Shown here piece by piece: positions 45,699 through 55,105 of a DNA stretch of 64,000 nt (its first letter is position 1; each line of letters begins with the position of its first letter). The notes under the pieces were generated by a model that ran no database searches, was not told where the DNA came from, and worked only from the letters and a program-made list of their open reading frames with translations. The position numbers were made by a program, and so were the translations under genes. Source of the DNA: Hoyosella altamirensis (GTDB taxonomy: Bacteria; Actinomycetota; Actinomycetes; Mycobacteriales; Mycobacteriaceae); contig NZ_JACHWS010000002.1 in NCBI RefSeq assembly GCF_014191505.1, positions 372,001 to 436,000 on the forward strand. Direction: 5' to 3'.

Positions 45699-48233
45699 CT
45701 AATCCGCGCTCACTGCGCTGATGATGTCCATTCGTCCCGCTCGCCACGCTGGCACGAGCGCACCGCCGAGCGCGAGAAGCAGTGCCGCCGCCGCGTAGAG
45801 TCCGGCCACCGGCACGAGCGCAAAGTTGATCTGCACCGCAGTTGTCGCGGAAAGCGCAACCGTCGCGATGTAGTGAAGCGCTGTGCCGAACAGGAGTCCC
45901 ATCGCGCCGCCAACCACCCCGACCGCAAGGGCCTCGTACAGAACGGTCCGGGAAATGAACTTACGGCTGGCACCCATCGCGCGAAGAACCCCGAGTTCCC
46001 TGCGCCTGTCCAGGACCGAAAGCATAAGCGTGTTGAGGAGCGCAACGGCTGCGACCAGTGCGACGATCCACTGCACACCGACTGCCAGCGCTCCCGCCTG
46101 TTCCGTTGCCTGGCGGGCTGAAAGGAATGCCTCCTCACCCGTCTGGAGAAAAACCCCTTCGGGCAGCACCGATTCGACAGCGCTGACCACCTCAGCACGG
46201 TCAGCGTCAGCCGCCACTGCGGCTTCAATAAACGTCGCGCCGTCACGCTCGTACCACTGCTGCATCCGCGGCAGATCCATCGCGATCATGCCGGCTCCCA
46301 CAGCCAGATAATCGACCACCCCGACGACGTCGCCCCGCTGCAGCCCCGACGGGGTGGCGACATCAATGGAGTCGCCCACATCGACGTCCAGCGATCGGGC
46401 TAGCTGCCGTGAAAGCGCAATTCCATCGCCGCCGAGAACTTGCTGCCGCATTTCCGGAGTCATCGCGGTCAGAGCAGGAGCCGTCGACCCTTCGCTGGCA
46501 CCAAGCACCATCACCTTCAGGGGCGCGCTGTCGGGCGCCCCGAGATTGGCATATGCCCATTGGCCGGGAGTGGCCCGGGATATCCCAGGAATTGCTGCGA
46601 CGTCGTCGAGCACTCCATCTGGGACCACCGGACCAGCGGGTACGTTATCGACAGGCGCTGTCGTCAAGTAGAAGTCGGCGTCTGCGAGCGACGAGACGAG
46701 CCCGCCAGCAGACTCAACCAGATTACGCATCGAGCCCGTTGTCGAGACCGCGACCGCCACCGCGATCATCACGGTCATCGCGGTGGCCCACACGCGGCGC
46801 GGTGCCCGGGATGCTGATTCTGCACCCAGGCGGCCTGCCGGACCGCACGCGCCCGCCACACGCGATGTCAAGGCCCCGATCAATTTGATCAGCCCGTAGC
46901 AGAGCCCGAGAATCCCGACCGCGAAAAGGGCGCCCGCGAGCAGGGCCTTACGGTCATTGAAACTGAACGCCATCACGACGGCCGCAGCCATCGTCACGGC
47001 GCCAGCGATGAGCGCGGGGATGGTCCACGAGTCTGAGTGAACCTCGGCTGTCACCACATCCGCTGGTTGCAGCGCTTCGACCGGGGCCACGGAAAAGACT
47101 TGGCGTGCCGCGACCGCGGACGCGACAACGCTCGCCCCGACACAGAGAATCAGCGCGACGATGGGCGCATACCACTGAACCGCGAACACCACTTCCCCGC
47201 TGAAGGATTGCACGAGGACCGGCGGTACCCGGCCGACGGCGAGTTCCCCCATCACCGCACCCAGCGGGATTCCGGCGACACCACCGATGAGGCCTATCAA
47301 CGCGGCCTCGCCGACGAGTCCGCGAACAATTACCGCCCGTTGAGCTCCGAGCGCCCGGAGCGTCGCGATCGCGGGACGCCGCTGGGCAACTGTCATGTTC
47401 ATCGAGTTGAAAACAAGAAAGCCAGCGACAACGAGCCCGATCAGGGCGACGAGCAAAGTGGAGTCACGAGTCAGCGCGATGGATGTACCTGCCTGCGCAG
47501 CGCGGAACTCTGGCTCAGCGACCAGCGCCCTGCCGTCGATCGCCGCAGTGACCCGGTCCTGCAGCGAACTCACTGGAACCCCAGGTTCGGGAATGATAAA
47601 GATCGAGTCCAGCGTGCCCTCACGCCCCGCCAGCCGCTGCGCGACCGGTAACGCGGTGACGAGGAAATTCCCGCCGTTGATCGGTCTGGCAGCGGGATCG
47701 CTGGAGACCTGGATCACCTCGGCTTCGCCCCCCGGGAGCCGGAGCACGTCGCCGACCTGGACACCGGCTCCTGGACCGGCGATCACACCGCCACCCAGCA
47801 ACTCCGGCGCCAACTGCTGGAGATCACCATCGACCGCACCAACAAGATCGCCGCCAAGCGCGCCCGCAGATTGATCCGCACCGAAAATCAGCGTCCCCCG
47901 GCCCTCATACGCGACCGGCGCCCAGAGCAGCGGCGCAGCTGTCTCAACCCCCGGCACACGCCGCACCAGCGGCAGGACCCGGTCGTCGAAACCGGTATCC
48001 GCGATCGCGGTGACTTCGAGGGCAGCATCCCCCGCGACGGCCTGAGAGAGGCGATCCACAGACCCGGTCAGCGACCCATAAGTCGAAAGGACCGCGACGA
48101 GCAGGGCAGAGGAAACAGCAATGACACCGATCGAGATCGCCGAACGTATTGGGCGGGCGATAAGTTCACGCAGGTGGAGGAGCCACCATCTCCCCAGCGC
48201 CGCTCTGCTCACGGGCTTCCCCACTGCTCTCAC
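45699..48233 (-). CDS. FtsX-type ABC transporter permease
   Basis: 844 residues. Two FtsX/MacB modules: N-terminal helix (about 26-46), a large extracytoplasmic region, helices about 262-420; a second helix near 490, a second extracytoplasmic region, and C-terminal helices about 725-835. Such permeases drive lipoprotein or peptide extrusion or signalling rather than simple import. Starts two bases after the ATPase stop. Confidence 0.9.
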   Translation of the reverse strand: MRAVGKPVSRAALGRWWLLHLRELIARPIRSAISIGVIAVSSALLVAVLSTYGSLTGSVDRLSQAVAGDAALEVTAIADTGFDDRVLPLVRRVPGVETAAPLLWAPVAYEGRGTLIFGADQSAGALGGDLVGAVDGDLQQLAPELLGGGVIAGPGAGVQVGDVLRLPGGEAEVIQVSSDPAARPINGGNFLVTALPVAQRLAGREGTLDSIFIIPEPGVPVSSLQDRVTAAIDGRALVAEPEFRAAQAGTSIALTRDSTLLVALIGLVVAGFLVFNSMNMTVAQRRPAIATLRALGAQRAVIVRGLVGEAALIGLIGGVAGIPLGAVMGELAVGRVPPVLVQSFSGEVVFAVQWYAPIVALILCVGASVVASAVAARQVFSVAPVEALQPADVVTAEVHSDSWTIPALIAGAVTMAAAVVMAFSFNDRKALLAGALFAVGILGLCYGLIKLIGALTSRVAGACGPAGRLGAESASRAPRRVWATAMTVMIAVAVAVSTTGSMRNLVESAGGLVSSLADADFYLTTAPVDNVPAGPVVPDGVLDDVAAIPGISRATPGQWAYANLGAPDSAPLKVMVLGASEGSTAPALTAMTPEMRQQVLGGDGIALSRQLARSLDVDVGDSIDVATPSGLQRGDVVGVVDYLAVGAGMIAMDLPRMQQWYERDGATFIEAAVAADADRAEVVSAVESVLPEGVFLQTGEEAFLSARQATEQAGALAVGVQWIVALVAAVALLNTLMLSVLDRRRELGVLRAMGASRKFISRTVLYEALAVGVVGGAMGLLFGTALHYIATVALSATTAVQINFALVPVAGLYAAAALLLALGGALVPAWRAGRMDIISAVSAD

Positions 48234-48235
48234 CG

Positions 48236-48931
48236 CTACTGCGTTCCAGTGTGGGAGCCGTCGAGCCGCCCGTCACGCATCGTGATTGTTCGGTCCGTCA
48301 CGGCGGCGGCACTGCTGTCGTGAGTCACCATCACGACGAGACGGTCTGCACCACCGTGCGCCACCTCCGACAGAAGCGCGAGTATTCCGTGCCCGGTTTT
48401 CGAGTCGAGATTTCCAGTCGGCTCATCAGCCAGGATGAGCGGAGGGTTGTTGATGAGCGCACGCGCAACTGCGACCCGCTGCATCTGTCCTCCCGAGAGC
48501 TCTGCGGGCTTGTGATTGACGCGTTCTCCCAGCCCCACGCGTTCGAGCAGCGCTATCGCGTCTGCGCGCGCTGAACTCAGTGTCCGCCCGTCCAGCAGCC
48601 GCGGCACCGCTACGTTCTCCCACGCTGTGAGCGTGGGCAGAAGATTGAAGAACTGGAAAACGAAACCGATCCGGTGCCGCCGGAATTCAGCGAGACCCTC
48701 ATCGGACAGGGCGCCGATATCAGCCCCGCCAACCGTCACCGTTCCCTCTGTGGGCTGGTCGAGGCCACCCATGAGATGCAGGAGCGTGCTCTTGCCCGCG
48801 CCTGACGGCCCCACGATAGAGACGAACTGACCGCCCTCAAGGCTGAGATCTACGCCATCGAGTGCGCGCACAATTTGGCCACCCACCTGGTATTCACGAA
48901 CGACGTTCGCGAAGCGCACCGCCTCACCCAT
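48236..48931 (-). CDS. ABC transporter ATP-binding protein (LolD/MacB-like)
   Basis: 231 residues from ATG 48931. Walker [11 protein letters not shown]-loop [18 protein letters not shown], signature [16 protein letters not shown], Walker [18 protein letters not shown]-loop VTHD. FNLLP after the Q-loop is typical of LolD/MacB ATPases that pair with FtsX-type permeases. Its start lies eight bases inside the cysK2-like gene. Confidence 0.94.
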   Translation of the reverse strand: MGEAVRFANVVREYQVGGQIVRALDGVDLSLEGGQFVSIVGPSGAGKSTLLHLMGGLDQPTEGTVTVGGADIGALSDEGLAEFRRHRIGFVFQFFNLLPTLTAWENVAVPRLLDGRTLSSARADAIALLERVGLGERVNHKPAELSGGQMQRVAVARALINNPPLILADEPTGNLDSKTGHGILALLSEVAHGGADRLVVMVTHDSSAAAVTDRTITMRDGRLDGSHTGTQ

Positions 48932-50063
48932 GCGTGGCCCATCTGCCAGTGGCGCTGAACTCCGCGAGCACGGCTTCAGCACCCGAGAGGTCCAAGCCTT
49001 CCTGATTGACCCACTCGTCGTCGAAATAGGTGCCGGAGTACCGGTCACCCGCGTCGCAGAGCAGCGTCACCACGCTCCCACTCCGGCCCTGCGCGGCCAT
49101 CTGCGCGACAAGGCTGAAAACCCCCCACAAGTTGGTTCCAGTTGAGCCACCCACCCGGCGCCCAAGCTGACTGCTTGCATACCGCGCTGCGGCGATCGAG
49201 GCCGCATCTGGAACCTTGACCATCCGATCGACCACTTCAGGAATGAACGACGGTTCAGCACGCGGCCGTCCGATCCCTTCTATCCGGGAACTGCAGGGGG
49301 CCGTGAGGGTCGGATCACCGGTACGCCACGAGTCGAAGAACACCGAATTCTCTGGGTCCACAACACAGAGGCGAGTGTGGTGGCGGCGATAGCGGATGTA
49401 CCGGCCGATAGTCGCGCTTGTTCCGCCGGTACCAGCACCCACGACGATCCAGTCCGGAATCGGGTGTTCTTCATGCTGGAGCTGGGTGAACATTGATTCA
49501 GCGATGTTGTTGTTGCCACGCCAGTCCGTCGCACGTTCTGCGTTCGTAAACTGATCGAGGTAGTGACCGCCCGTCTCACTTGCGAGGCGCTGCGCCTCGG
49601 CGTAGATCATTGCGGAGTCATTCACCAGATGGCACCGGCCGCCGTGCGCCTCGATCAGGGCAATCTTCGCGGGACTGGTGCCCGACGGCATTACGGCGAC
49701 AAAATCGAGGCCCAGCAACCGTGCAAAGTACGCCTCGGAGACTGCCGTCGAGCCGGAGGATGCCTCAATGACAGTTGTGTCGGCGCTGATCCAGCCGTTA
49801 CAGAGCCCGTAGAGAAACAGCGACCGCGCCAGCCGGTGCTTCAAGCTCCCCGTGATGTGCGTCGATTCATCTTTGAGATACACCTGAATCCGCGCCGCCG
49901 AGCCAGGCCACTGCTCGGGCAAGGGGTAACGCAGCAGGTGCGTGTCCGCGCTTCGCTGCGCGTCCGCCTCGATCAGCCGGACCGCATCGTCAGCCCAGGA
50001 GCGCGCCGGGGAACGGTCGACAATCAGGTCACCGGCACAAAGCCCTGGTTCACCGACTGTCAC
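48924..50063 (-). CDS. cysK2: CysK2-like S-sulfocysteine synthase
   Basis: 379 residues from GTG 50063; another GTG at 50102 would add 13. PLP-dependent family: [18 protein letters not shown] (Lys Schiff base), [36 protein letters not shown] phosphate loop. The sequence closely resembles what I recall of M. tuberculosis CysK2, which makes S-sulfocysteine from O-phosphoserine and thiosulfate. Overlaps the ABC ATPase by eight bases and DUF4229 by about 14. Confidence 0.85.
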   Translation of the reverse strand: MTVGEPGLCAGDLIVDRSPARSWADDAVRLIEADAQRSADTHLLRYPLPEQWPGSAARIQVYLKDESTHITGSLKHRLARSLFLYGLCNGWISADTTVIEASSGSTAVSEAYFARLLGLDFVAVMPSGTSPAKIALIEAHGGRCHLVNDSAMIYAEAQRLASETGGHYLDQFTNAERATDWRGNNNIAESMFTQLQHEEHPIPDWIVVGAGTGGTSATIGRYIRYRRHHTRLCVVDPENSVFFDSWRTGDPTLTAPCSSRIEGIGRPRAEPSFIPEVVDRMVKVPDAASIAAARYASSQLGRRVGGSTGTNLWGVFSLVAQMAAQGRSGSVVTLLCDAGDRYSGTYFDDEWVNQEGLDLSGAEAVLAEFSATGRWATHG

Positions 50064-50418
50064 TGGCGCGTCCGGAACGGAGCTTGGCTTCCAGTTCCGC
50101 ACGGTCGCGGCGGCGCTGCTCGTCGATCGCGGCGATCGCGCTCGTAATCCGGAACCTCAGCGGCCGGAACAACACAATCGACAGCGGCATCGCGATGATC
50201 ACCGCGAAAAGCAGTGCAACGAGAAGGTAAACCTCGACGCCGAAAAGCATGCCGATTCCGACTATCGCGGCAGTCAGCACGGCAGCCAGAACGATTCTGG
50301 CGAGGGTAAAGAGCAAGACGTCACGCGCGAGCCCGCGGCGCGTATACACGGGTTGTTCAGGCGTTACTGCAGATTCAGGAGTCTGGTGGGCGTCCTGTGT
50401 CGATTCACTCACCCCCAT
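50050..50418 (-). CDS. DUF4229 family membrane protein
   Basis: 122 residues: Pro-rich N-terminus, helices about 30-50 and 56-84, then a charged C-terminal helix ([16 protein letters not shown]) with the [12 protein letters not shown] motif of DUF4229. Function unknown. First gene of the DUF4229-cysK2-ABC unit; divergent from bldC. Confidence 0.8.
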   Translation of the reverse strand: MGVSESTQDAHQTPESAVTPEQPVYTRRGLARDVLLFTLARIVLAAVLTAAIVGIGMLFGVEVYLLVALLFAVIIAMPLSIVLFRPLRFRITSAIAAIDEQRRRDRAELEAKLRSGRASDSR

Positions 50419-50559
50419 AGGCTACCTAGTTTCTCGCGGGGTGAATTGCCCGCTTGGTCGCTTACCTCCCCTTTACCAACGACAGACCGTTCGAGTACCT
50501 GGGGGTTTTGGTGTCAATATGGCTTTGTCCACGCGGTCACAAACCGAAGGAGCACATAG

Positions 50560-50766
50560 ATGACAGCCATTGGATTCGATAACACTGAACGCCTCCTCAC
50601 CCCTGGCCAGGTCGCGTCCCTCTTCAGCGTCGACCCGAAGACGGTCTCTCGCTGGGCACTGGCGGGACGCCTCGGTTCGCTGCGCACGCCCGGTGGGCAT
50701 CGCCGCTTCCGCGAATCCGAGGTACGCGAGCTCCATGCTCGCCTGACCTCTGAGGCGCACCACTAG
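50560..50766 (+). CDS. bldC: BldC family transcriptional regulator
   Basis: 68 residues, MerR-like winged helix (LLTPGQVASLFSVDPKTVSRW; RTPGGHRRFRESEV). AAGGAG lies about ten bases upstream of the ATG. BldC in Streptomyces is a developmental regulator that binds DNA cooperatively; close orthologues occur throughout actinobacteria, including non-sporulating ones. Confidence 0.95.
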   Translation: MTAIGFDNTERLLTPGQVASLFSVDPKTVSRWALAGRLGSLRTPGGHRRFRESEVRELHARLTSEAHH

Positions 50767-50864
50767 TACCGGCTACATTCAAACCGCGCCGGAGCACGCC
50801 TCCCACCACGCCTTCTAGCACGCAGTGCGCTAAGGCAGCTACTCTCGTAGTGAGGAGGTGCGTC

Positions 50865-51080
50865 GTGATTTACATTTTGGCGTTGATCGGGCTGATAACG
50901 CTCGCAATTCTGATGTGGCGGGCCTTCGGCCCCTCACTTCTCGGGCGTACCGACAATGTTCCGCGCTCAATGGGCCCCGATGACGATCCGGATTTCCTGT
51001 GGAGGCTTGGCAGAGACGTTCGTCGCGACAAGTCAGGGCCCCATAGTGACGGGAATGAGTCACCCAACCCGGAGCACTGA
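50865..51080 (+). CDS. Small single-span membrane protein
   Basis: 71 residues from GTG 50865, preceded by AGGAGG. One membrane helix (about 1-20, IYILALIGLITLAILMW), then an acidic, proline-rich tail (GPDDDPDFLWRLGRD). No family recognised. Downstream of bldC, same strand, 98 bp apart. Confidence 0.6.
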   Translation: MIYILALIGLITLAILMWRAFGPSLLGRTDNVPRSMGPDDDPDFLWRLGRDVRRDKSGPHSDGNESPNPEH

Positions 51081-51101
51081 GTTCCAGGTAGGACGCTAGT
51101 A

Positions 51102-51175
51102 GCGAAACGCGTGTGAGCACCAGCCACCGTCGCGGGTCACCCCGGCGCTCATGGCGGTGCTCACACGCGTTTCGC
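51102..51175. terminator. Perfect 20-bp inverted repeat between convergent genes
   Basis: Arms 51102-51121 and 51156-51175 (GCGAAACGCGTGTGAGCACC and its complement), perfect over 20 bp with a 34-nt centre; four more pairs (GCCA/TGGC) form after one bulged base. It fills the space between two converging genes, so a bidirectional terminator is the simplest reading. There is no T-run. Confidence 0.75.
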
Positions 51176-51186
51176 CTGGAAACTGA

Positions 51187-52290
51187 CTAGCGTTGACCGA
51201 ATCCTTCGGCCATCGTTGCCGCGAGTTCCATCAAGGCGATCCTTGTCGCAGGCCGCAGCCGCTCCATATCGATCTCAGCGCCCTCTTCGAGATGCGCATC
51301 AAATGGCAGCAACCGCACGGTACGGCTGCGCCGAGCAAAATGCTCGATCACCCGATCGAGGTCGACTTTCCCCGCCTTCGGCCGCGCCGCGTTGATCACT
51401 GTCACCGACCGTGTCACCAGGTCGGCATATCCATGGGCTTCCAGCCAGTCCATCGTTGCCGACGCACTGCGCGCACCATCGACCGAGCCAGAGCTGATGA
51501 TGATCAGCGCATCCGCGTTGCTGAGCACCCCAGACATCGCGGAGTGCATGAGCCCTGTTCCGCAATCCGTGAGGACCAGATTGTAGAAACGCTCGAGGAC
51601 ATCGAGGACACGGCCGTAATCGTCCGCACTGAACGCTTCGGATACGGCTGGGTCTGTATCCGAAGCAAGAACCTCAAGACGGCTGAGCGCCTGTGACGTA
51701 TACGCCCGGACGTCGCTGTACCGCTGAATGTCCGGGCCTTGCTGCAGCAAGTCACGCACTGTCGCGTCAGTGTCGAGCGGAAGTTTGTTGCAGAGCGTGC
51801 CGCGGTCCGGGTTCGCGTCGACCGCGATTACCCGATCACCTCGCAGGGAGGCGAAAGTCGAGCCCAAAGCGGCGGTGACCGTCGTTTTCCCCACGCCACC
51901 CTTGAGGGACAGCACTGCGATCTTGTGGCATCCGTAGAGCGGAGCGTTGAGCTGCTTCGTGAGGGCAGCGAGGTAAGCCTCCCGCCTGCCATCCCCGAGA
52001 TTCACCGCTCCGCCTGTGCAGGAGTACACGGCTTTACGCCACCCGCGCCGTGGCGCGGCCTTCACTGGCTTGAGCAGAACGGAGCTGGACAGATCCCAGG
52101 AAGACGGGGGCTCAAAGGCTCCAGCTTCTACTCCGCGCGGTTGCGCCGGTTTCCGGAGCCCCAGCTCCTGGGGCACCACACGCTCAGCCGTGTTATCGGA
52201 CTGATAACCGAACTGGTCAGTGGCAAAAAACTCGGCTGAACGGTCGGTTTCCTGACCGAATATTGTTTGACTGTCGGCTGATGCAGGCAT
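51187..52290 (-). CDS. ParA/MinD-like ATPase (Rv0530-like)
   Basis: 367 residues from ATG 52290, preferred over ATG 52341 because AGGGGGAGGGG lies just upstream. An N-terminal region of about 120 residues rich in Ser/Pro/Gln precedes the ATPase domain: deviant Walker A LKGGVGKTT (130-138 in this numbering), switch VIAVDANPDRG and LVLTDCGTG. Resembles the ParA-like protein next to ccsB in M. tuberculosis. No ParB or parS seen. Role unknown. Confidence 0.8.
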   Translation of the reverse strand: MPASADSQTIFGQETDRSAEFFATDQFGYQSDNTAERVVPQELGLRKPAQPRGVEAGAFEPPSSWDLSSSVLLKPVKAAPRRGWRKAVYSCTGGAVNLGDGRREAYLAALTKQLNAPLYGCHKIAVLSLKGGVGKTTVTAALGSTFASLRGDRVIAVDANPDRGTLCNKLPLDTDATVRDLLQQGPDIQRYSDVRAYTSQALSRLEVLASDTDPAVSEAFSADDYGRVLDVLERFYNLVLTDCGTGLMHSAMSGVLSNADALIIISSGSVDGARSASATMDWLEAHGYADLVTRSVTVINAARPKAGKVDLDRVIEHFARRSRTVRLLPFDAHLEEGAEIDMERLRPATRIALMELAATMAEGFGQR

Positions 52291-52450
52291 CGCCGCCCCT
52301 CCCCCTGTAGCGCCCTGCGCAGTGACTGCGCAGATTCCCATTACGTGGCCATCCCCCGATTAGCCACATGAAGAGTAGGGCGAGAACCTCACCTGAACGC
52401 AAACTGACATTATGCCGCTTCTCAAAATGTGAGACGCGAACTGCGTGCCG

Positions 52451-52506
52451 CGCGGAATCGTGAAGCATTTTCCCTCATAGGGAGGGAAGATACTTCACGA
52501 TTCGCG
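52451..52506 (-). terminator. Long hairpin downstream of ccsB
   Basis: Arms of about 25 bases (CGCGGAATCGTGAAG...TTTTCCCTC against GAGGGAAG...CTTCACGATTCGCG), with one bulge and two mismatches and a four-base loop. It starts eight bases after the ccsB stop on the minus strand and lies 160 bp upstream of the ParA-like start. Probably the terminator of the hemL-ccsB operon. Confidence 0.7.
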
Positions 52507-52514
52507 AGGCTGGC

Positions 52515-53480
52515 TCAGTTCAGTCCTGCGTACGAGTGCAAGCCAGAAACAACCATGTTGATGAAGAACAGATTGAAGACCACCATCGCGAAACCCGTGA
52601 CGTTGATCCATGCTGCTTTCACGTCACGCCATCCGGCTGTGGCCCGCGCGTGCAAGTATGCGGCGTAAACAATCCAGGTCACGAAGGACATCGTTTCCTT
52701 GGGGTCCCAGCCCCAGAATCGTCCCCACGCCGCTTCCGCCCAGACAGCACCCAAGATGACACCGACGCCGAAGATCGGGAACGCGATGACCGTCGTCCGG
52801 TACGCGATCCGGTCAAGCGATTGCCCGCTCGGCAGATGTTCGGCGATCCGGCCGAAGAATCCCTTGCCCTCTGCACCCTCAGGCCGCCGGATACGGAGCA
52901 GGAACATCAAGCTCGCGACGCCAGAAACCAGGAAAAGCCCACTTCCGATGACCGCGAGAGACACATGGATGGGGAGCCAGAACGACTGCAGAGCGGGCAC
53001 TACGGGAGCCGCATCCGCGTACAGCACAGTGCCACAGAGGAAAACCAGCAGAACAACCGGAACTAGTACGAAGATCCACAACGGCCGGTGCTCAGGCTTG
53101 CGAATGAAGACCAGCCCGGAGACCACCGCGACGAGAACCATCGCCGACGTGAACTCGTACATGTTGCCCAGCGGGAAACGGTCGGTCGCAAGACCGCGCA
53201 GCACCAGCGACGCGAACTGACTGACCGCACCCACAACGATCAGCGCGTAGCCCATCCCGCCGAACTTGTCGCGCCACGAACGCTGCACGACGGGACCGAC
53301 GCGCGGGCCCGGTGTGCCGTGTGGTGTCACGGCGGCACCAACGAGTTCGCGCTCGTGCGCCTTCTTCACCCGCGCCGACGCATATTGACCCGCAAACATG
53401 AGCATGGCGAGGACATACACAGCGAACGCGGTCTGGAAGGTCAGATCGCTGTACCGCGCGAGGTCGGGGTCGATGTCCAT
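52515..53480 (-). CDS. ccsB: Cytochrome c biogenesis protein CcsB (ResC)
   Basis: 321 residues from ATG 53480; the longer frame is rejected. About eight membrane helices and the haem-handling WWD-type motif WGRFWGWDPKETMSF near residue 250. With ResB it forms the system II haem exporter and cytochrome c synthase. 17 bp after resB. Confidence 0.94.
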   Translation of the reverse strand: MDIDPDLARYSDLTFQTAFAVYVLAMLMFAGQYASARVKKAHERELVGAAVTPHGTPGPRVGPVVQRSWRDKFGGMGYALIVVGAVSQFASLVLRGLATDRFPLGNMYEFTSAMVLVAVVSGLVFIRKPEHRPLWIFVLVPVVLLVFLCGTVLYADAAPVVPALQSFWLPIHVSLAVIGSGLFLVSGVASLMFLLRIRRPEGAEGKGFFGRIAEHLPSGQSLDRIAYRTTVIAFPIFGVGVILGAVWAEAAWGRFWGWDPKETMSFVTWIVYAAYLHARATAGWRDVKAAWINVTGFAMVVFNLFFINMVVSGLHSYAGLN

Positions 53481-53497
53481 AGATCTTCGTGCCTTTC

Positions 53498-55105
53498 CTA
53501 CGTATCCAGGGAGCGACGGGCCGAGATGCGCGTGCACACCCGCTCGAATTCGCTGCCCCAGCCAGCCTGATCCGTTCTGGCCAGACCGCCAATTTCTACT
53601 ACAGTACGTCGTTCACCCGCGGTTGGGGCGTGCAGGTCGGGTGAGATCCGAACCCAGACACGTCGCCGCGTCACCAGTAGCGAGACCACCAGTCCCAGCG
53701 TCATCGCAATTGCGGAAGCCAGGACCCAGCCCTGTGCAGGATCATGCGACACCTGGAGCGACACCCACTCTTCCGCGCCGTCGAAGCGTACTTCGGTTCC
53801 ATCATCGAGGGTGGTGCTTTCCCCCTCCATGAGATTGACCCGTGCCTGCCGAACCAGTCGTTCCTGCTCGATCATCGACTGATCGAGACTGAAGATGTTC
53901 TGCGGCCGCCCCGCATCGAGCCCAATGTCACCCTTGTAGATGTCGATCGCGACAGCCGGGTCGTTCATTGCGGGGAAAACAGAGGTCAGCAGATCTCCTT
54001 CAAAGAAGGCGGTCGGCGCGAAGAGTCCCTCGATAGCGATTTGATTCTGTCGGCGCTCCGACTGATCCGGATACAAACCAGCCGGCGGGTCAAAACGCAT
54101 CGCCCCGCTACTTAAGAAGGTGGTGGCGTCCTCCGGTGCGAACTGGAGTGTTTCGCTGCGCGATTCACCGTTCGGGAACGTGACTGTGAACCTCGGCGCG
54201 AAGCCATGCCCGATTAGGTACAGGCGGTCGCCTTCAACCCGCAACGGATCGTTCACTCGCAGGGTGTACGGATTCCACTCGTTGGTCAGTAAGTCATCGC
54301 CCGCCTGGTATTCGATGTTCGACGTGAACATCTCAGCCTGTCCTGTCGCCAGATAGTCAGCCCTGAAGTCGTTGACTCGCACACAGAACGGCGTCAGATC
54401 AGTGCCATCTACGCTCAATCCAGCCCGAAACGAGTCGTAGACGGCGGGGCTGCCTGTGCAAATTCCAGGCCCACCGTTCGCAACCACAATGACTGACCCC
54501 TCGTACCCGAAGATTCGGCCCAGCGCGACAGAGGCGAGCACACCCAGCAGCGCAATGTGGAAGACGAGGTTGCCTGCCTCGCGGAGATGCCCCTTTTCGG
54601 CAGAGATCTCGATGACGTCGCCGTCCCTGCGCACCGTTCGACGCCACCTGCGGAACACCGGGAGGACTTTGGCTTCAGCCTCGTCCGCGGTCCCGGGCAG
54701 GGTGAGCGTTGAGTGGTGGGGTAAACGGCCGAGATTGCGGGGCACGCGCACAACCGAAGCACGCATCGCATGCCAGTGATCGATAGCGCGGGGGACGATG
54801 CAGCCGACGAGCGAGACAAACAGCAGGGCGTAGATTGCGGTGAACCAGAAGCTGCTGAACACATCGAACATCCCGAACTGGTCAAGGATCGGCCCGAGAG
54901 TAGGCCGCTCCGCGATGTACTCGCGAACAGCCTGGGCGTTCAGACTGTTTTGCGGCAGCAAGGCCCCGGGAATCGCCCCGAGAGCGAGCAGGAAAAGCAG
55001 CACCAGCGCCGTACCCATGCTCGTCAGGTTTCGCCACGCGTTTCTCAGCGATGCGATCACGCGGTGACGAGCTGGTTGCACTGTGCGGTCGTCCGTTTTG
55101 GTCAT
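53498..55105 (-). CDS. resB: Cytochrome c biogenesis protein ResB
   Basis: 535 residues from ATG 55105 (MTKTDDRTVQPARHR), which overlaps the ccdA stop by four bases. Three N-terminal helices (LTSMGTALVLLFLLALGAIPG first), a large extracytoplasmic domain (about 190-450), and a final helix near 460-480. Partner of CcsB. Confidence 0.94.
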   Translation of the reverse strand: MTKTDDRTVQPARHRVIASLRNAWRNLTSMGTALVLLFLLALGAIPGALLPQNSLNAQAVREYIAERPTLGPILDQFGMFDVFSSFWFTAIYALLFVSLVGCIVPRAIDHWHAMRASVVRVPRNLGRLPHHSTLTLPGTADEAEAKVLPVFRRWRRTVRRDGDVIEISAEKGHLREAGNLVFHIALLGVLASVALGRIFGYEGSVIVVANGGPGICTGSPAVYDSFRAGLSVDGTDLTPFCVRVNDFRADYLATGQAEMFTSNIEYQAGDDLLTNEWNPYTLRVNDPLRVEGDRLYLIGHGFAPRFTVTFPNGESRSETLQFAPEDATTFLSSGAMRFDPPAGLYPDQSERRQNQIAIEGLFAPTAFFEGDLLTSVFPAMNDPAVAIDIYKGDIGLDAGRPQNIFSLDQSMIEQERLVRQARVNLMEGESTTLDDGTEVRFDGAEEWVSLQVSHDPAQGWVLASAIAMTLGLVVSLLVTRRRVWVRISPDLHAPTAGERRTVVEIGGLARTDQAGWGSEFERVCTRISARRSLDT

